Below are positions 39,959-51,718 of a stretch of DNA of 64,000 bases, piece after piece. The DNA is from Blastocladiella emersonii ATCC 22665 (Eukaryota; Blastocladiomycota; Blastocladiomycetes; Blastocladiales; Blastocladiaceae). Positions within the stretch are counted from its first letter, which is position 1; every line of letters starts with the position of its first letter. Location: positions 496,001-560,000 of the forward strand of contig JANHCV010000006.1 in NCBI GenBank assembly GCA_025594325.1. Direction: 5' to 3'. The notes beneath the pieces are model-generated. The model was not told the DNA's origin, ran no database searches, and saw only the letters and a list, made by a program, of their open reading frames with translations. The translations under genes and the position numbers were made by a program.

Positions 39959-39983
39959 TATATGTACACCCCCTCGTCCGCTC

Positions 39984-41464
39984 TCACGCCCCAATCTTCT
40001 TCTTCTTCGCATGCTGCGCCCGCTGCGCTTGCTGCTGCCGCTGCCGCAGGTACGCCGCGTACTCGTCCATCTCGCGCCGCGTCAGCCGGTCCGCGCCCAT
40101 GTCGACGCGCGTCTCGCGTGGGATCCGCAGGCCCGTGTCCGCGAGAACGACTACAACACGATTGCGATGTCAGTCCTACTCAACACCCACCTCGCGCACC
40201 GTTCAACGTACCCTTGAGCCGCATCGGCGGCACGACCCCGCCCAGCGCCTGCTCCGCGAGCGCGTCGAACCCAGGCTGTTCCTGTTCCGCGACCTGCGCG
40301 CTGAGCGCGGCCCCGTCGGCCGACCACGCGGGGATCGGGCGCCGCTGGTCACTGTCGCCGTCGCCGTACCCGTCGCGGTCCCCGAACAGGCCGACGCCGC
40401 GCTCGAGCGTCGCGGGCGAGTACAGCGACATGTGCGGCGCCGTCACGCCCGTGCGCGAAGGGGTGTACAGGAGCGCCTTGACGCCGCCACCGCCGTTGCT
40501 GCTGGTGCTGCTCGGCGGATCGCCGATCCCGCGGTGCGGCGTGCGCCGCGCCGAGGCGGGGGTTACGGACTTGCTGGTGGCGGCGGCCGCGGGGTTGAGC
40601 TTGCTCGGCGTGAAGGTGGATGACGAGGTCGGTGCGGGGAGCTTGGACTACACGTGCGAGTCAGTAGCCGTACGATCAACGGCTGAAAGAGAGCGTACCG
40701 CAGCCGGCGGTTGAGGCTCGGATTCAGACTCGCGCTCGAGCGTCGCCTCAAACTCCTGCAACAGCTGCAGGTCGTGGTCGAACCGCGCCTTGGCCGCGGC
40801 CGCGTCAAAGTCGGGCTCGGGGTCCGAGTCGGGCGTGTCGTCCTCTACAGGCTGAGCAGTCGGCTTGGCCTGCTGCGGTGCAGCTGATCGGACCTGCTAC
40901 ATGCACGACGAATCCGTCAGTTGCCGCGAAATCGACAGCGACAGTCGCGCGTACCTTGGACGGCGGTGCCATGACCTTACTCGCCGCGGCAGCGACCGCG
41001 CTCCCCTTGACCGGCTCGGACCCCGCGCCCGGTGCGCGGCTTCGCGCTGCAGTCGACGACGAGCCCGCGGGCTTAGACGGCGTCGGCGCGACGTGGTGGT
41101 GCGCGTCGGCGTGGCTCGCGGGCAGCTGGCGCAGCCGCTTGAGCGCAAAAGCGGTCGCCGTCGTATTAGTGGTCGGGCGAGGAAGCGGCGCTGGATCGTC
41201 GGCGGTGGACCGCGGGCGCTTGAGCGGGGCAGCAGACGCGGCGACCGACGACTGTGGGACGGTGAAGCGCGACTCGATGGACGTGACGGTCGCAGCGACG
41301 TGGCCGTTGGCGGGCTGCGTGGCGGCGCTACCGTTGCCGTTGCCGTTGATGCGGGCTACACGGAAATTCGGCGAGCGTTAGGGTGGTTCGACCAATCGCG
41401 AAGAAACCCGTACTCGTTGGTGCAAGTCGCGATCCCGCGAGACCCAGCCGCGGCTGCGGCTTGA

Positions 41465-41498
<34 letters not shown>

Positions 41499-44400
41499 GA
41501 CAACCTTGGGCGCAGCCACCTCGCGCGCGGGCGCGGTACTCGGTCCAGGGGCGGAAGCGCTCGCCGCCGCGGCCTTGGCGGTGGACGCGCCAGCGGCCGA
41601 GCTGGACTGGAGCTTGCGCTTCGCTTCGAGCTCGTGGATCCGCTCAGCGACTCGCCGCTGTCGGGCCTCGAGGTCGCTCTCGATCGTGCGGGCGGGAGCG
41701 GGCGCAGGTGCGGAAGCGGTACGGGAAGCGCCGGGACGTGAGGTGGCCGAAGACTCGGCCGCGGGCGCAGCAAGTTTCGCCGCGTTAGGCGCGGGCTTCT
41801 CGGCCGCCGCCACGGGCTCGTCGCGGACGCGCTTGCTCGGCTTGAGCCCCGCAAAAGTCGGCGGAGCGCCGGCCGCGGCGGACGCGGTCGCGAGCGTGGC
41901 CGGTGCGGGGCGCGGCCTGCTCGCCGCCTGGTTCGCGGGCTCGTCGGCCGCGGCGTTGCCCTTCCGCAGCAGCCCGCCGAGCCCGAGCGACGACGAGATC
42001 GTGCGAGCAGCGAGCGACGAGACAAACGACCGCACACCCGACGCGTTCGCCGGCGGCGCCGCGGCTGCAGCGGCAGCGGCAGCGGGCGCGGGCTCCTTGG
42101 CGGGCTCGCTTTTCGCGCGCTCGATCCGTGGCCGTTTCGGCGCGGTGGGCTCGGTGCTCGCGGGCCGCGACGGTGGCTGGGGCTGCAGCTGCAGCTGCTG
42201 GCGCTTGCTGATGGGCGAGCTGTCGGCGGACCCGGCCTCGGACGCCGAGTGCGCGCGCTTGAGCGTGGCGGGCTTGCCCGTCGCGTCGCGCGGGAGCTTG
42301 GACGGGGACTGCTGCTGCAGGAGCGACTTGGACTCGAGCGCGCTGAGCGCTGGGTTGCCCGCCGGGCGCTGGCGCGGCGAGGCTGCAACGGCCGTGGTTG
42401 GCGGACGTGCGGGCGACTGCGGGATCCCGGACCGTGCGGGTGCCGACGGCGCGGGTACAGGTGCGGGCGCCGGCGTGGCGGTACTGGAGCTGGCTGGGAA
42501 CGCGCCGAGCGTCTTGCGCAGGCTCGCCGCGGCAAACGGCGCGGGCGAGTTGACGGCCGTGCCCGGAACACTCGGCCGGACCGGGGCCGGCCGAGCTGCG
42601 CCGCTGGCAGCAGCAGTGCTCGAAGCTCCGACGCGTCGGCTGGCCTCGAGCGCGCGGCGCACCGAAGCCGCCGTCGAGGGGAACTGGCCGGGCGGCAGCG
42701 CGAGCGCCTCGCTGACGATGCGGCGGGTCTCGGATTGCCCGCCGCCGAGGCTGCTGAGACCTGCGCCGAGCGTGGGCGGGCGGGTGAAGGGGCGGAAGGT
42801 GCCGAGGCTGCTGCCGGGGAGGCGAAGCGTCGCGGTGGCCGACGATGACGAGGAAGACGACATGGAGGACAGGAGGGTGCCGGTCAGGGACGAGTCGGCG
42901 CTCGGGGCGGGGGTCGGCGCAGGCGCAAACGAAGGAGCCGCCGCGGGCGCGACTGCAGGTTCGGCCTCGCGCCCAGGTGCGGGCGTGTGCGAAACGGGCC
43001 GTGCCTCGGCGACGGTAGCGGAAGTGGGAGCGGGCGTCGGGTGGTGCGACAGCATCGAGACCGCGGACGCGCGCGAGATGACCGCCGAGAGGTCCATGCA
43101 CCGGTCGTCATCGTCGTCGACAGCTGCATCGTCGGGAACAGCCTTCGGGCGCTGTATGATCGAGACGGCCGACTCGCGAGCGAGGATGGCCGAGAGATCC
43201 CAGCACTTGTCGTCGTCCTCGTCACCGTCGTCTCGACGCGAAGCCGCATCGAGCCCGGCAGAAAAGTTGGACGAGACTGAGCACGGCGACGACTTACCGT
43301 GGCACGCATCGGCCGAGGCGAGCGAGCGCGAGCGCGACCGGCGGCGTGAGCGGAGCGACGGCGACGACGGGGGCATGACAGTCGCCTCGTTGACGTCCAA
43401 GAACGACAGCTCGTGCTTGCCACCGTCGGCGAGACTCAGCGTCTTGGCCGCGCCGAAGCTCAGGGTCCGCGACGCACGCGGCGTCTCCTCGTCCTCCTCG
43501 CTTGAGGGTGCGGCGGCAGCCGGGGTCGACGAGACCGGCGGGGCCGAGAACGCGCTGCTGCGGCGCGACTTGGGCGTCTCATCCATGCCCGCGACGTCGG
43601 CGGGTTCCGGCGAGGCTGGCGCGGAGGCCGGGCGCGGGCGGGTCGACGGTGACGCGGGCAGCGACGGGATCGGCGTCTTTTCGCCGGTCAGGAGCTCGGA
43701 AGCCGGCTCGGCTGACTGCTGCGGCGATAGCGGACGCGGCGGCGAAGCAGCGGCCACAGCCTCGGGTTCGGATTCGGCGAACGCCAGTGCAGGCACGGGC
43801 TCGGCCTCGTCCATGACGATGTCGACTGACGTATCGTCGGGCTCCTGCACCGGTCCGGCCTGCACCGGTTCGGCCAGGCTCGGCGCCGGGAGCTCCTCGG
43901 GCGCCGGTTGCTGCACCGATTCCCGCTCGCGCGCAAGCACCAGTGGTTCGGGAACAGCCGCGGGTTTCGCAGGGGCGGGCGCGACCTGCTTCGGCTCAGC
44001 GAGCGCCTGGATCCGCGCGGCGACCAGGCCGCCAGCGATGGGCGGGGCAGGTGGCGGGGGCACGGCCGCGGCAGATGGCGGCGCGAGACGCGACGGGGTC
44101 GGGATCCCGGTACGCGGCCCGCGGAGCCGCGAGACGGGGGCGCCCGTGACGGGCGACGACGGCACGTTCGCGTCGAGGGCGATGGTGCGGTTGGCAGCGG
44201 CGGCGCGACGTGGGGTCGGCGGGAGGAGCGACGAGGCAGTGGGTGGCGGGGGTGCCGGTCGCGAGGCGGACGGCGGCGGGATCCGCTGCTGCTGCTGGCG
44301 CTGCGGCGGGGGCGACATCGGCGGGGCGGCGAGGGCGGGTTTGGGCGAGGGAACGGGTTCGAGTGCAGGAACGGGTTCGGGTTGAGGTGCAATTGAAGTG

Positions 44401-47175
44401 GGCTCGGGCTCAGGTCCGGCGGCGAGGCCTGCAACCGAGTGCTGCGGCGGCGAGACGGGAACCCCAGGAGCAACCGGTGAAGCCGGGCGTGGCGACGGGA
44501 TCGGGATCGGGATCGGGGACCCGCGCGCGGCGACAGCGTCAGTCGCGGCGCCAGGCACGGCAGCAACCGAGACCGCCGACTGGCGCCCGCTCGCGCGCGT
44601 CGCGGTTGCCGTAGCCGCTGGCGACTCGGCTGCCGCGGCAACAGCGTCCGTGAGCGGCGAGGCGCCGGCCGACTCGCGCTGGACGTGTCGGCGGCGTGGA
44701 GAATCGGCCGCGGCCGTCGCGGCTGGTCGAGCGGGCGCGGGAGGGGCGGTAACCGACACCGAAGGCTCAGCGACGGCCACGGGCGAAACTGGAGCGCTCT
44801 CGGGCTCTGCCTCCGATACAGACGGCGGCGGCAGCGGGGATGCGGGAGCGGGCGATGCCGCGGCCGTAACGGGCTCCGGAGCCGGTGAGACTCGCGGAAC
44901 GACGCGCTGGACAGCGACCGTCGCGGGCGCATCGGGCACCACAACGACGGTCGCGGGCGCGCGGCGCTTGGCCTTGCGCTGCGGCTTGTCCTCGGGCGTC
45001 GCCATGGGCGGCCGCGCGCCGCGGCCCTCGACGTTAGGCGCGCGCGGCGCGCTCTCGCGGCAATCGGGGATCGGGTCGTGCTCGGCAACGGCAGCGGAGG
45101 CAGCGGGCGAGGACGACGGGATGGCGGCCGGGGTCTCGGGCGCGGCCGCATTGACCTCGCCGAACGCCGACTCCTGGTCGGGCGCAGGGATGGCGATCTG
45201 CGACGCGGGCGCGGGCGTGTCGGGCACCTCGACGAGGATAGCGGGTGCGCGAAGCGCGGGGAACCACATCTTGGGCTGCTGCTGCGGCGGGCCCATCAAG
45301 GTGATGGGCGTGCGGATAGGCTGCTGGCCGGGGACAGAGGCGATGACGGGCGGCTCGGGCTCGAGTTCGAGCGCAGCGGCAGCGACCGGGGCGGGCGGCT
45401 CGAAGATCGCCGACTCGGGCGTCTCGACCTCGACAACGACGAGCGCTCGCGGCACGGGCGAGCGGCCCTCGACGGCCGCCGCAGTATCAACTACGAGTTC
45501 CACGGCCGCAGCCGCCGGGGCCGCCGGCAGCGACTGACGGGCATCGACCACGTCCTGCTGCTCGGGCGAAACGTCGGTGCGCGGGCTTGCGCCGGCGTCC
45601 TCGCGCGCATCAGCCTGCGACGCGTCCGCCGCCATCGCGTCCGCGGGCGACACGGGGAACGGGTCGGGGTAGGCGAAGATCGCGTCGAGGGTCTCGGACA
45701 GCGTCTGCGCGTGGGCCGGCGGCGCGGGTGCTGGCGAAGAGGCGGCGGCCGCCGTCGGCGCGGGACTGAAGCCTGCGCGCGCGCGCGGTGCCGCGGACAC
45801 GTCGGACGTGCGGGTACGGGTCCACCGACGCTTGCCGACGTGCGAGGAAGCGGGCGTCGATGGCGCAGACGACTTTCGCGGCGACGACGCGATGTGCTCG
45901 TCCTACATCATTCCACACGCGAGTTAGCACACGATCACCAAGATCACAGCACGATCTCAAGCGCACCTCAACGGATTCCGACTCAACATCCCGCATCACC
46001 GCCTTGAGGAACGCGGGCGGCGACGGCACGCCGGGTGTCTCGGCCATGGCGCTGTCGACGATGACGGCCGCGGCCGCGGCAGCTGCGGCTTCGGGCGCCG
46101 CCGGTGGCGCGGGAGCGTGGCGGTTCCACGCGATGGGCGATCCGCCGAGCGCGAAGCGGGCGAGCTCGAGGCCGAACTGGGCGGGCGCGGAGGCGCGGCG
46201 GAACGCGGCCGAGTCGAGGGCGACGGGCGAGAAGCGCACGGGTGCGCGGGAGTCGCGGTACGCGGGCGGCGCGGGGGTCTCGACGACCGGAGCGGCAGGT
46301 GGAGCTGCGGAGTGGTGGGGCGCAGCGGAGGGATCGGCGGCCTCGCGAAAGTCGACGACGTCGGCGGCAGGCGGAGCAGCGGCGACAGGATCGGCGGCCT
46401 CATGATGGGTGACGGCAGTCTCGGCCTCGCCGTGGTACGCTGCCTCGGCAGTATCCGCGGCCGCAACGAACGGCTCCACGTGCTGCTCGACGTCGACCTC
46501 ACGGTGCGGCGTCGCAGCGACAAACGCCGGCACCGCGCCCGCGAGCGCGACCGCCGAGAGCGCGGCGGTGAGCGACGCCGTGACGTCCGCAGCCGCTGCT
46601 GCAGGCGATGGCGCGATACCGACGGGATCAGGCTCGGTCGCAGCAGCCGCGACGGTGAACGCGGGCGGTGCCGGCGGCGCGAGCGACGCGGCGAGACGTG
46701 CAGCGCGCGAGTTGGTGACGATGGGGGTCATGAAGTAGGGCGAGTCGATGAAGTAGGACGGCGAGTTGAAGGCGAAGGCCGATGCGACGGGGGATGCAGG
46801 GATAGGGGCAGGGGCGGGGGCAGGCGCGACGGGCGCTGCCGCGGTCAGGGGCTCCGACGAGGCCACGGCCGGCGAGTCGGTCGCGTCAGGCACGAGGGCC
46901 GCGGGCGGCGAGTCGGGCTGGATCGCGATTGGCGATGCCGGGTCGCTCGAGGCGACGTGGGAGTGCAGCTCGCGCTCAGCGACCTCCTCCTCGTCGTGCA
47001 CGTCGGCGAGCACGGCCTCGTCCTCATTGTGTTCCACGCGCGCAGCGGCGACCGTCGGCGGCTCATAGCGCTCGTGCTCGGGGAACTCGGCGTCGATCTG
47101 GCCGACGAGCGCCGCGCACCGTGCCTCGATGAGGGCGAGGGCGCGGCAGTCGGCGTCGGTGAGCAGGCCGTCCAT
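39984..47175 (-). CDS. Very large INCENP-like protein, 2299 aa, six exons (chromosomal passenger candidate)
   Basis: Exons on the minus strand: 47175-45967, 45902-41414, 41355-40955, 40896-40699, 40647-40212 and 40150-39984 (6900 nt). All five introns (64, 58, 58, 51, 61 nt) are GT-AG with TGTAG-type acceptors and CTAAC/CTGAC branch points, and rejoin frame exactly. The N-terminus is helical (MDGLLTDADCRALALIEARC). About 1700 residues of Ala/Pro/Ser-rich disorder follow, with a Gln10 run (CTG repeat, 41466-41495). The segment across intron 5 reads DSDQRRPIPAWSADGAALSA and ALGGVVPPMRLKG. It resembles the IN-box by which INCENP/Sli15/Pic1 binds and activates Aurora B. Many Ser/Thr-Pro sites (TPSKLNP, TPASARRTPHR, YTPSRTG) suit a mitotic phosphoprotein. 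The TSS phospho-motif after the IN-box and a long single alpha-helix are not evident. The gene model is strong; the INCENP assignment is moderate. Confidence 0.6.
41466..41495 (-). repeat. CTG/CAG trinucleotide run encoding polyglutamine
   Basis: Ten CTG units on the plus strand, read as Gln in the INCENP-like protein. Confidence 0.9.
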
Positions 47176-47498
47176 GTTGCGCTGACAGAGTGGCTCTCGA
47201 TGGGTTCCGTTGCGTTGCGGTGAGTTACGTGTGCGCGAGGGTGATGTGTGTGCGGTTCATTCGAGGTTGAAAGGGCAAAGGGAGAGGGGAGATGCGTGCG
47301 AGAAGTCGGAGAGGGGACGCCGGCGCGGCTCGGCACACGTGTGGGATCTGCCTTGCTGGTCCCGACGCGACGCTGGACGCGCGCATGCCGAGGCCGCTGA
47401 GGTCGCCGATGGCCACGAATTCAAGGAAAATGACGGTGATATACAATATGCGACAGCACAAGAGAAGAGGGAGGGAGAAGAGGAGGGAGGGACAACAA
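47176..47498. other. Short region between two minus-strand genes
   Basis: Upstream of the INCENP-like gene and downstream of SIP5; purine-rich on the plus strand (about 47460-47492), no gene seen. Confidence 0.4.
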
Positions 47499-49397
47499 TC
47501 ACTGCGACGCCGTGGCCGCGGCCGCTGAACTCGAACCCGCGGCCGATGCGTCGCGCGCGCCGGTCGGCACGACAGATGCTGCCTTGCCTGCGGCGGTCGC
47601 TGCTGATGGTGGCGAAGCCGATGCCGAGGAAGACCCGGCGAGCATCCCGATCGGCGTGTCGTCGTCGCCGCCGCCGACCACGGGCGCCGGCGCCGCGGCC
47701 TCGCGCAGTCTGCGCTGCTCCTCCTCCTCGGCGAGCGCGCGGACGCGTGCCTCCTCGTCGGCAATGGACTGCCGGATGGCCTCCATGACCATGATATCCT
47801 CAAGGTCCGCGTTGAGTGCGCGCATGTAGACGCGCTCCATCTGGCGGCGGGACATGGGCTGCCCGCCGCTTGGGGGAGCGGCGCCGACGAGGGACAGGAG
47901 GGCGGCGGTGGCGGTGCTGGGGCGGCGTTCCGGGTCGCTGCTCGAGGTAGCAGGTGCGGCTTGTTGTTGGTCGTACAGCATGCGGCGGATGCGCGCGGCG
48001 GCCGCGTCCTGGTGCTCGCGCAGCATCGACAGCTGGTGCTCCTGCTGCAGGTGGCGGACGTACGCGGGCCGGATGTCGTCCGACGACACGGGGTCGGCGG
48101 GGACAGGCGCGGGCGCGGACTCGGGGTCGTCGAGCAGAACAGCGGGCTCCGTGGCCGTGGTCACGCTCGGGACGGGCGGCACCACAACCTCCGCGGCCAC
48201 GGCCTCCTCAGCTAACAGCGCGTCGGGCAGCATGCTGGTGGACTGGGACCGCGTGGGCCGGGTGTGCGTGGTGGCGGTGATGGTGAGCCCGGACGCGTTG
48301 CTGCCGTGGTGGTGGTAGTGCTGGCTGTTGTTGTGGCTGCGCGGCGACAGGGACAGCTCAGGCGTGCGCCCCGCGGCTCCCGCACTGGCGGCGTCGGACT
48401 CGGACGCGCGGCGGTCCGTGGCGGGGATCGCGACGGGCACTGCCGCCGCGGTTGTCGGCCACGGCTCGACCTGCCCACCGCCAGACGCAGGCGGCGTGGT
48501 AGGCAGCGGGACAGGCGCGGGCGCGGCGGACCCCGCGGTCGCGTTCTGAATCGCGCGCGCGGGCGGGGTGTAGACGACGGCGAACCCGGGCATGGCGCAG
48601 TACGGGCAGTCGGCGGGGTGGGTCGCGTCGGGCCGCTTGATCTGGACAAAGCACTCGGAGCAGATGGGCTGGTCGCAGCATTTGGCGACGTTGACGTTGC
48701 CCGGGTAGAAGAGGAAGCAGATGGCGCACTCGACGGCGCCGCCGACGCGCGCCATCCACGCCTTGACCTTGGCGTCCTCGGACTTGGTCTCGGGGACGTC
48801 CCCCGCCGTTGGTGGCGGCGACGCGACGAGCGGCGCGTTATCCTCCTCGAGCTCGGCGGCGGCGACGCGCGCGGCGAGCTGCTGGATCTCGTCCTCGTCG
48901 ACGTCCTCGAGCCCCGTGTAGAAGGGCGCGAGCCGGCGCGTGCGCACGAGGTCGCGCACCAGGTACGGGTCGTAGTGGTGCGTCGCCTGGTACAGCTCGT
49001 TCATGGGCGTGATGTGCCCGCCGTCGACAATCTCGGCCTTGTCGATGGGCGGCGGCGGCGGCGGGGGTGGTGGCGATGGTGGGGCCGCTGCCGCCGCGGC
49101 TGCAGCTGCACGGCGCGATGAGCGGCGCGAGCCGTCGGCGTTGCGCGAGCTGCTGCCCGACGACGACGACGGTGGTTGCTGGTGATGATGATGATGGTGG
49201 CGGTCATGGTGGCGGCGCGACGATGACGGCGATGCCGCAGCAGCAGCGTCGAGGCTCGAGCTGGACCCGGACCCCTGCTGGTTCCGGCGCGACGACGAGC
49301 GCGACGCGAGCGTCGACGGCGCCGACCCGGGATACCGGCGGTCGTCGCTCGTGCCGCCGCCGGCGTTGCGCGACGACGACGAGTGGCTGTTTCCCAT
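47499..49397 (-). CDS. SIP5: SIP5-like RING-type zinc-finger protein, 632 aa, probable N-myristoylation
   Basis: ATG at 49397, stop at 47499. It begins MGNSHSSSS, a classic N-myristoylation signal (Gly2, Ser6) suggesting membrane attachment. A Ser/His/Pro/Ala-rich N-terminus is followed by an ordered stretch ([37 protein letters not shown]). The zinc domain is at ~219-266: [20 protein letters not shown], then [13 protein letters not shown] and DCPYC. The [16 protein letters not shown] block is highly characteristic of yeast Sip5 and its fungal relatives. Sip5 was found as an interactor of the Snf1 kinase and the Reg1/Glc7 phosphatase, so a role in glucose signalling is known for the family. 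A coiled-coil-like segment ([20 protein letters not shown] then [20 protein letters not shown]) lies near the C-terminus. Confidence 0.83.
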   Translation of the reverse strand: MGNSHSSSSRNAGGGTSDDRRYPGSAPSTLASRSSSRRNQQGSGSSSSLDAAAAASPSSSRRHHDRHHHHHHQQPPSSSSGSSSRNADGSRRSSRRAAAAAAAAAPPSPPPPPPPPPIDKAEIVDGGHITPMNELYQATHHYDPYLVRDLVRTRRLAPFYTGLEDVDEDEIQQLAARVAAAELEEDNAPLVASPPPTAGDVPETKSEDAKVKAWMARVGGAVECAICFLFYPGNVNVAKCCDQPICSECFVQIKRPDATHPADCPYCAMPGFAVVYTPPARAIQNATAGSAAPAPVPLPTTPPASGGGQVEPWPTTAAAVPVAIPATDRRASESDAASAGAAGRTPELSLSPRSHNNSQHYHHHGSNASGLTITATTHTRPTRSQSTSMLPDALLAEEAVAAEVVVPPVPSVTTATEPAVLLDDPESAPAPVPADPVSSDDIRPAYVRHLQQEHQLSMLREHQDAAAARIRRMLYDQQQAAPATSSSDPERRPSTATAALLSLVGAAPPSGGQPMSRRQMERVYMRALNADLEDIMVMEAIRQSIADEEARVRALAEEEEQRRLREAAAPAPVVGGGDDDTPIGMLAGSSSASASPPSAATAAGKAASVVPTGARDASAAGSSSAAAATASQ

Positions 49398-50023
49398 GGC
49401 ACGTAGTGTTGGTGTTGGAGGTATCGATGGAGGGGAGAGAGAGGGAGGGATGCGGGTCGGGCCGATCGAGGTTCGGTCGGTGATGTAGGCAGGCCGTTCC
49501 GAGTGGCGGCGGCAGCGGCGGCGGATGCACAGGCACCGACGACTTAGTCACCGTCACCTGGGCCGCAAACTTGGACGCGTCGGATGACGATGCGCGGCGA
49601 GCGACCAAAGATAGTCGGGCGCGTGCGCGGGCGGGAGCGGGAGCGGGAGCGGGAGCGCTGGCCAGCCGAAACGGGGACGGAGCCGGCAGCGGCGGACGGG
49701 CGGATGGGCAATGGACTCAAGCGTGCAAGTCCAGTTGCACCGAGTCGTGTGAGCGAGGATGATGCGTAGAGTCGTCTCTGGTCGGTCGCAGAGGAAGATG
49801 ACGACGACGACGTCGAGAAGGCAGACGAGGCCCCGGAACGGAACGGCAGCAGCGCGCACCGGAACGGGAAGGCGAAGCGGCGCCAAGAGCGGCGCGCGCC
49901 TCAAGCACGGCGCACCTGGCCTCACCTGACCGAGACGCGCGACGCGTTTTCCTTCGCGAAACCCGCCAAGTTGTCTACTGCACAAGGATATGTATAGACG
50001 CCTCCGTAGTCGTAAAAAATCAT
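49398..50023. other. Upstream region of SIP5
   Basis: No gene seen. A short GGGAGC tandem run lies at about 49631-49655. Confidence 0.45.
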
Positions 50024-51718
50024 TTACAAGTGCGACCCGCGGTGCAAGTTCTGGGAATCCTTGTCCGTGAGCTTGTGCCACCCGCCGAGCGCGAGCGACG
50101 CGGGCATGCGCGGGCGGCGCCGCTGCTGCGCCGTCGCCATCCCCGCCGCCACCGAGTGCGCGGACTGGACGAGCCCCCCAAACGACAGCGGCGGCGCGAC
50201 GGCGGCACCCGCCCACGCGGCCGCTGCCGCGGAACTTGCCGCCGCCGTGGACCGCGTTGGGGACACGATCAGCTTGCCGACGGTTGTCCGCGCCGACGCG
50301 ATGGCCGGCGGGCTGCGCGCTCCGACAGCGGGCGCCGAGCTGGGCCGGACCGTGTTCGTCACGTCGGGGACGGCGGCCGACGATGGCGCCGAGACAGCCG
50401 GGACGCGCAGCGCGGTACGCTCGAGCCCGCTTCCACGCATGCCGGTGCCCGCGGTGGCCGCGGCACCGCCGAGCTGCGCCGTGAGGGCGGGCTCGTGGTA
50501 GTTGAAGAAGCACGCGGGGCAAAACCGCGGCAGGACTTTTGCGGGCTCGCCGTGCACGGACCACGACGGCGCGCCAAACCGGGCGGCGCTCTGCATCGGC
50601 GCGGGCTGCCGCGGCATACGCATGTCGGTCGCGCCGCGGAACAGGCGCAGGACGTGCACCCAGTGCACGACCATGGGCGACAGGTCGACGTGCAGGATGC
50701 GCGCGTGCGGGGCAAACGACTCGCGGATCGCCACCGAGAAGGCCGACTCGGGCGTCTGCAGCACGTGCGGGCCGTGCATCAGGCGCGGGCCCGTTGTCGC
50801 CGATGTGGGTGCTGCCGGCGACTCGCGGGACCCACGCCGCGCGATCTTGGGCCGCTCCCCGGCAAAGAACTGCTGCTGCGTCTCCGTCGGCGGCGACCCG
50901 GGCGGCGACGGCGGCGAGCGGCCGAGCACGTGCACCTCGTCGTGCGACGGCGAGTACGGGCCCGTCTCGATGTAGTCGACGAGCCGATGGCGGTACATGG
51001 CGGCTTCATCATCGTCACCCCCGGGAACGTGCCCACCCTCGCGCCCGACCGTCATGCGCAGACACCACCACACGCTGGTCTGGACGACATCGACGGCGAC
51101 GACGGCCGCGGGCTGCTCGCGCGGCGCCACGGTGCACGTGCACTGGCACACGGTCGCGGGGACCTGCGAGGAAACGGGCGCGGGCGAGACGGGGCTCGGG
51201 GACGTGGCCGGCGAGATGGCCGCCGCGGCGGTCGCGGGAACGAGAACCGCGAGCTTGCGCGCAGGCGCAACCGCCGCGACGTGCAGCGGGACCGTAGCGA
51301 GGACCGCGTCGCCGCCGGCGCCCGCGGCGGCGCCGGACCCGAGCGTCGACACGCTGAGCCGCGCCTCGACGCGCGCGTGCAGGAGCCACTGCGCGAGGAA
51401 CGCGTGGACGGCCGTGTTCACGTCGTGCGACGCGCCGCGGAGGGCGAGGACCTGGGACACGGGCAGGCGCGACAGGACCGCGCGCAGCGCCGCGGGCGGG
51501 AGCGAGCCGAGCACGGTGCGCGCGCGCGGACGCGTCATCATGGTGGTGGGTGGGAAGTCGGTAGTAGAGGGCATGCTGCTAGCGAGGTGCCGGCGCGAGG
51601 ATACCGTGGTGAATGGCATGGCCAGGGACGGGAGCAGCAGCGGCGCGTTAGCCGAGGTCATGGTCGGGGCGGAGGCGGGCCGGAACGCGGGCGCGGTGGG
51701 AACGGTGGCGAGAACCAT
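50024..51718 (-). CDS. F-box-like protein, 564 aa
   Basis: Single frame from ATG at 51718 to a stop at 50024; internal ATGs (MTSANAP, MPFTTVS) are possible alternative starts. Residues ~68-112 (VLGSLPPAALRAVLSRLPVS, then QVLALRGASHDVNTAVHAFL) have the LPxxxLxxVLSRLP form of an F-box, expected to bind Skp1 in an SCF ubiquitin ligase. The rest includes an ordered block (AFSVAIRESFAPHARILHVD, VVHWVHVLRLFRGATDM) and a possible zinc-binding pair (RFCPACFFNYHEP). Long Ala/Pro/Ser-rich linkers separate them. The C-terminus ends GGWHKLTDKDSQNLHRGSHL. I recognise no LRR, WD or Kelch repeats, so the substrate is unknown. A second F-box protein lies at 8344-10092 but shows no similarity outside the motif. 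Confidence 0.6.
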   Translation of the reverse strand: MVLATVPTAPAFRPASAPTMTSANAPLLLPSLAMPFTTVSSRRHLASSMPSTTDFPPTTMMTRPRARTVLGSLPPAALRAVLSRLPVSQVLALRGASHDVNTAVHAFLAQWLLHARVEARLSVSTLGSGAAAGAGGDAVLATVPLHVAAVAPARKLAVLVPATAAAAISPATSPSPVSPAPVSSQVPATVCQCTCTVAPREQPAAVVAVDVVQTSVWWCLRMTVGREGGHVPGGDDDEAAMYRHRLVDYIETGPYSPSHDEVHVLGRSPPSPPGSPPTETQQQFFAGERPKIARRGSRESPAAPTSATTGPRLMHGPHVLQTPESAFSVAIRESFAPHARILHVDLSPMVVHWVHVLRLFRGATDMRMPRQPAPMQSAARFGAPSWSVHGEPAKVLPRFCPACFFNYHEPALTAQLGGAAATAGTGMRGSGLERTALRVPAVSAPSSAAVPDVTNTVRPSSAPAVGARSPPAIASARTTVGKLIVSPTRSTAAASSAAAAAWAGAAVAPPLSFGGLVQSAHSVAAGMATAQQRRRPRMPASLALGGWHKLTDKDSQNLHRGSHL

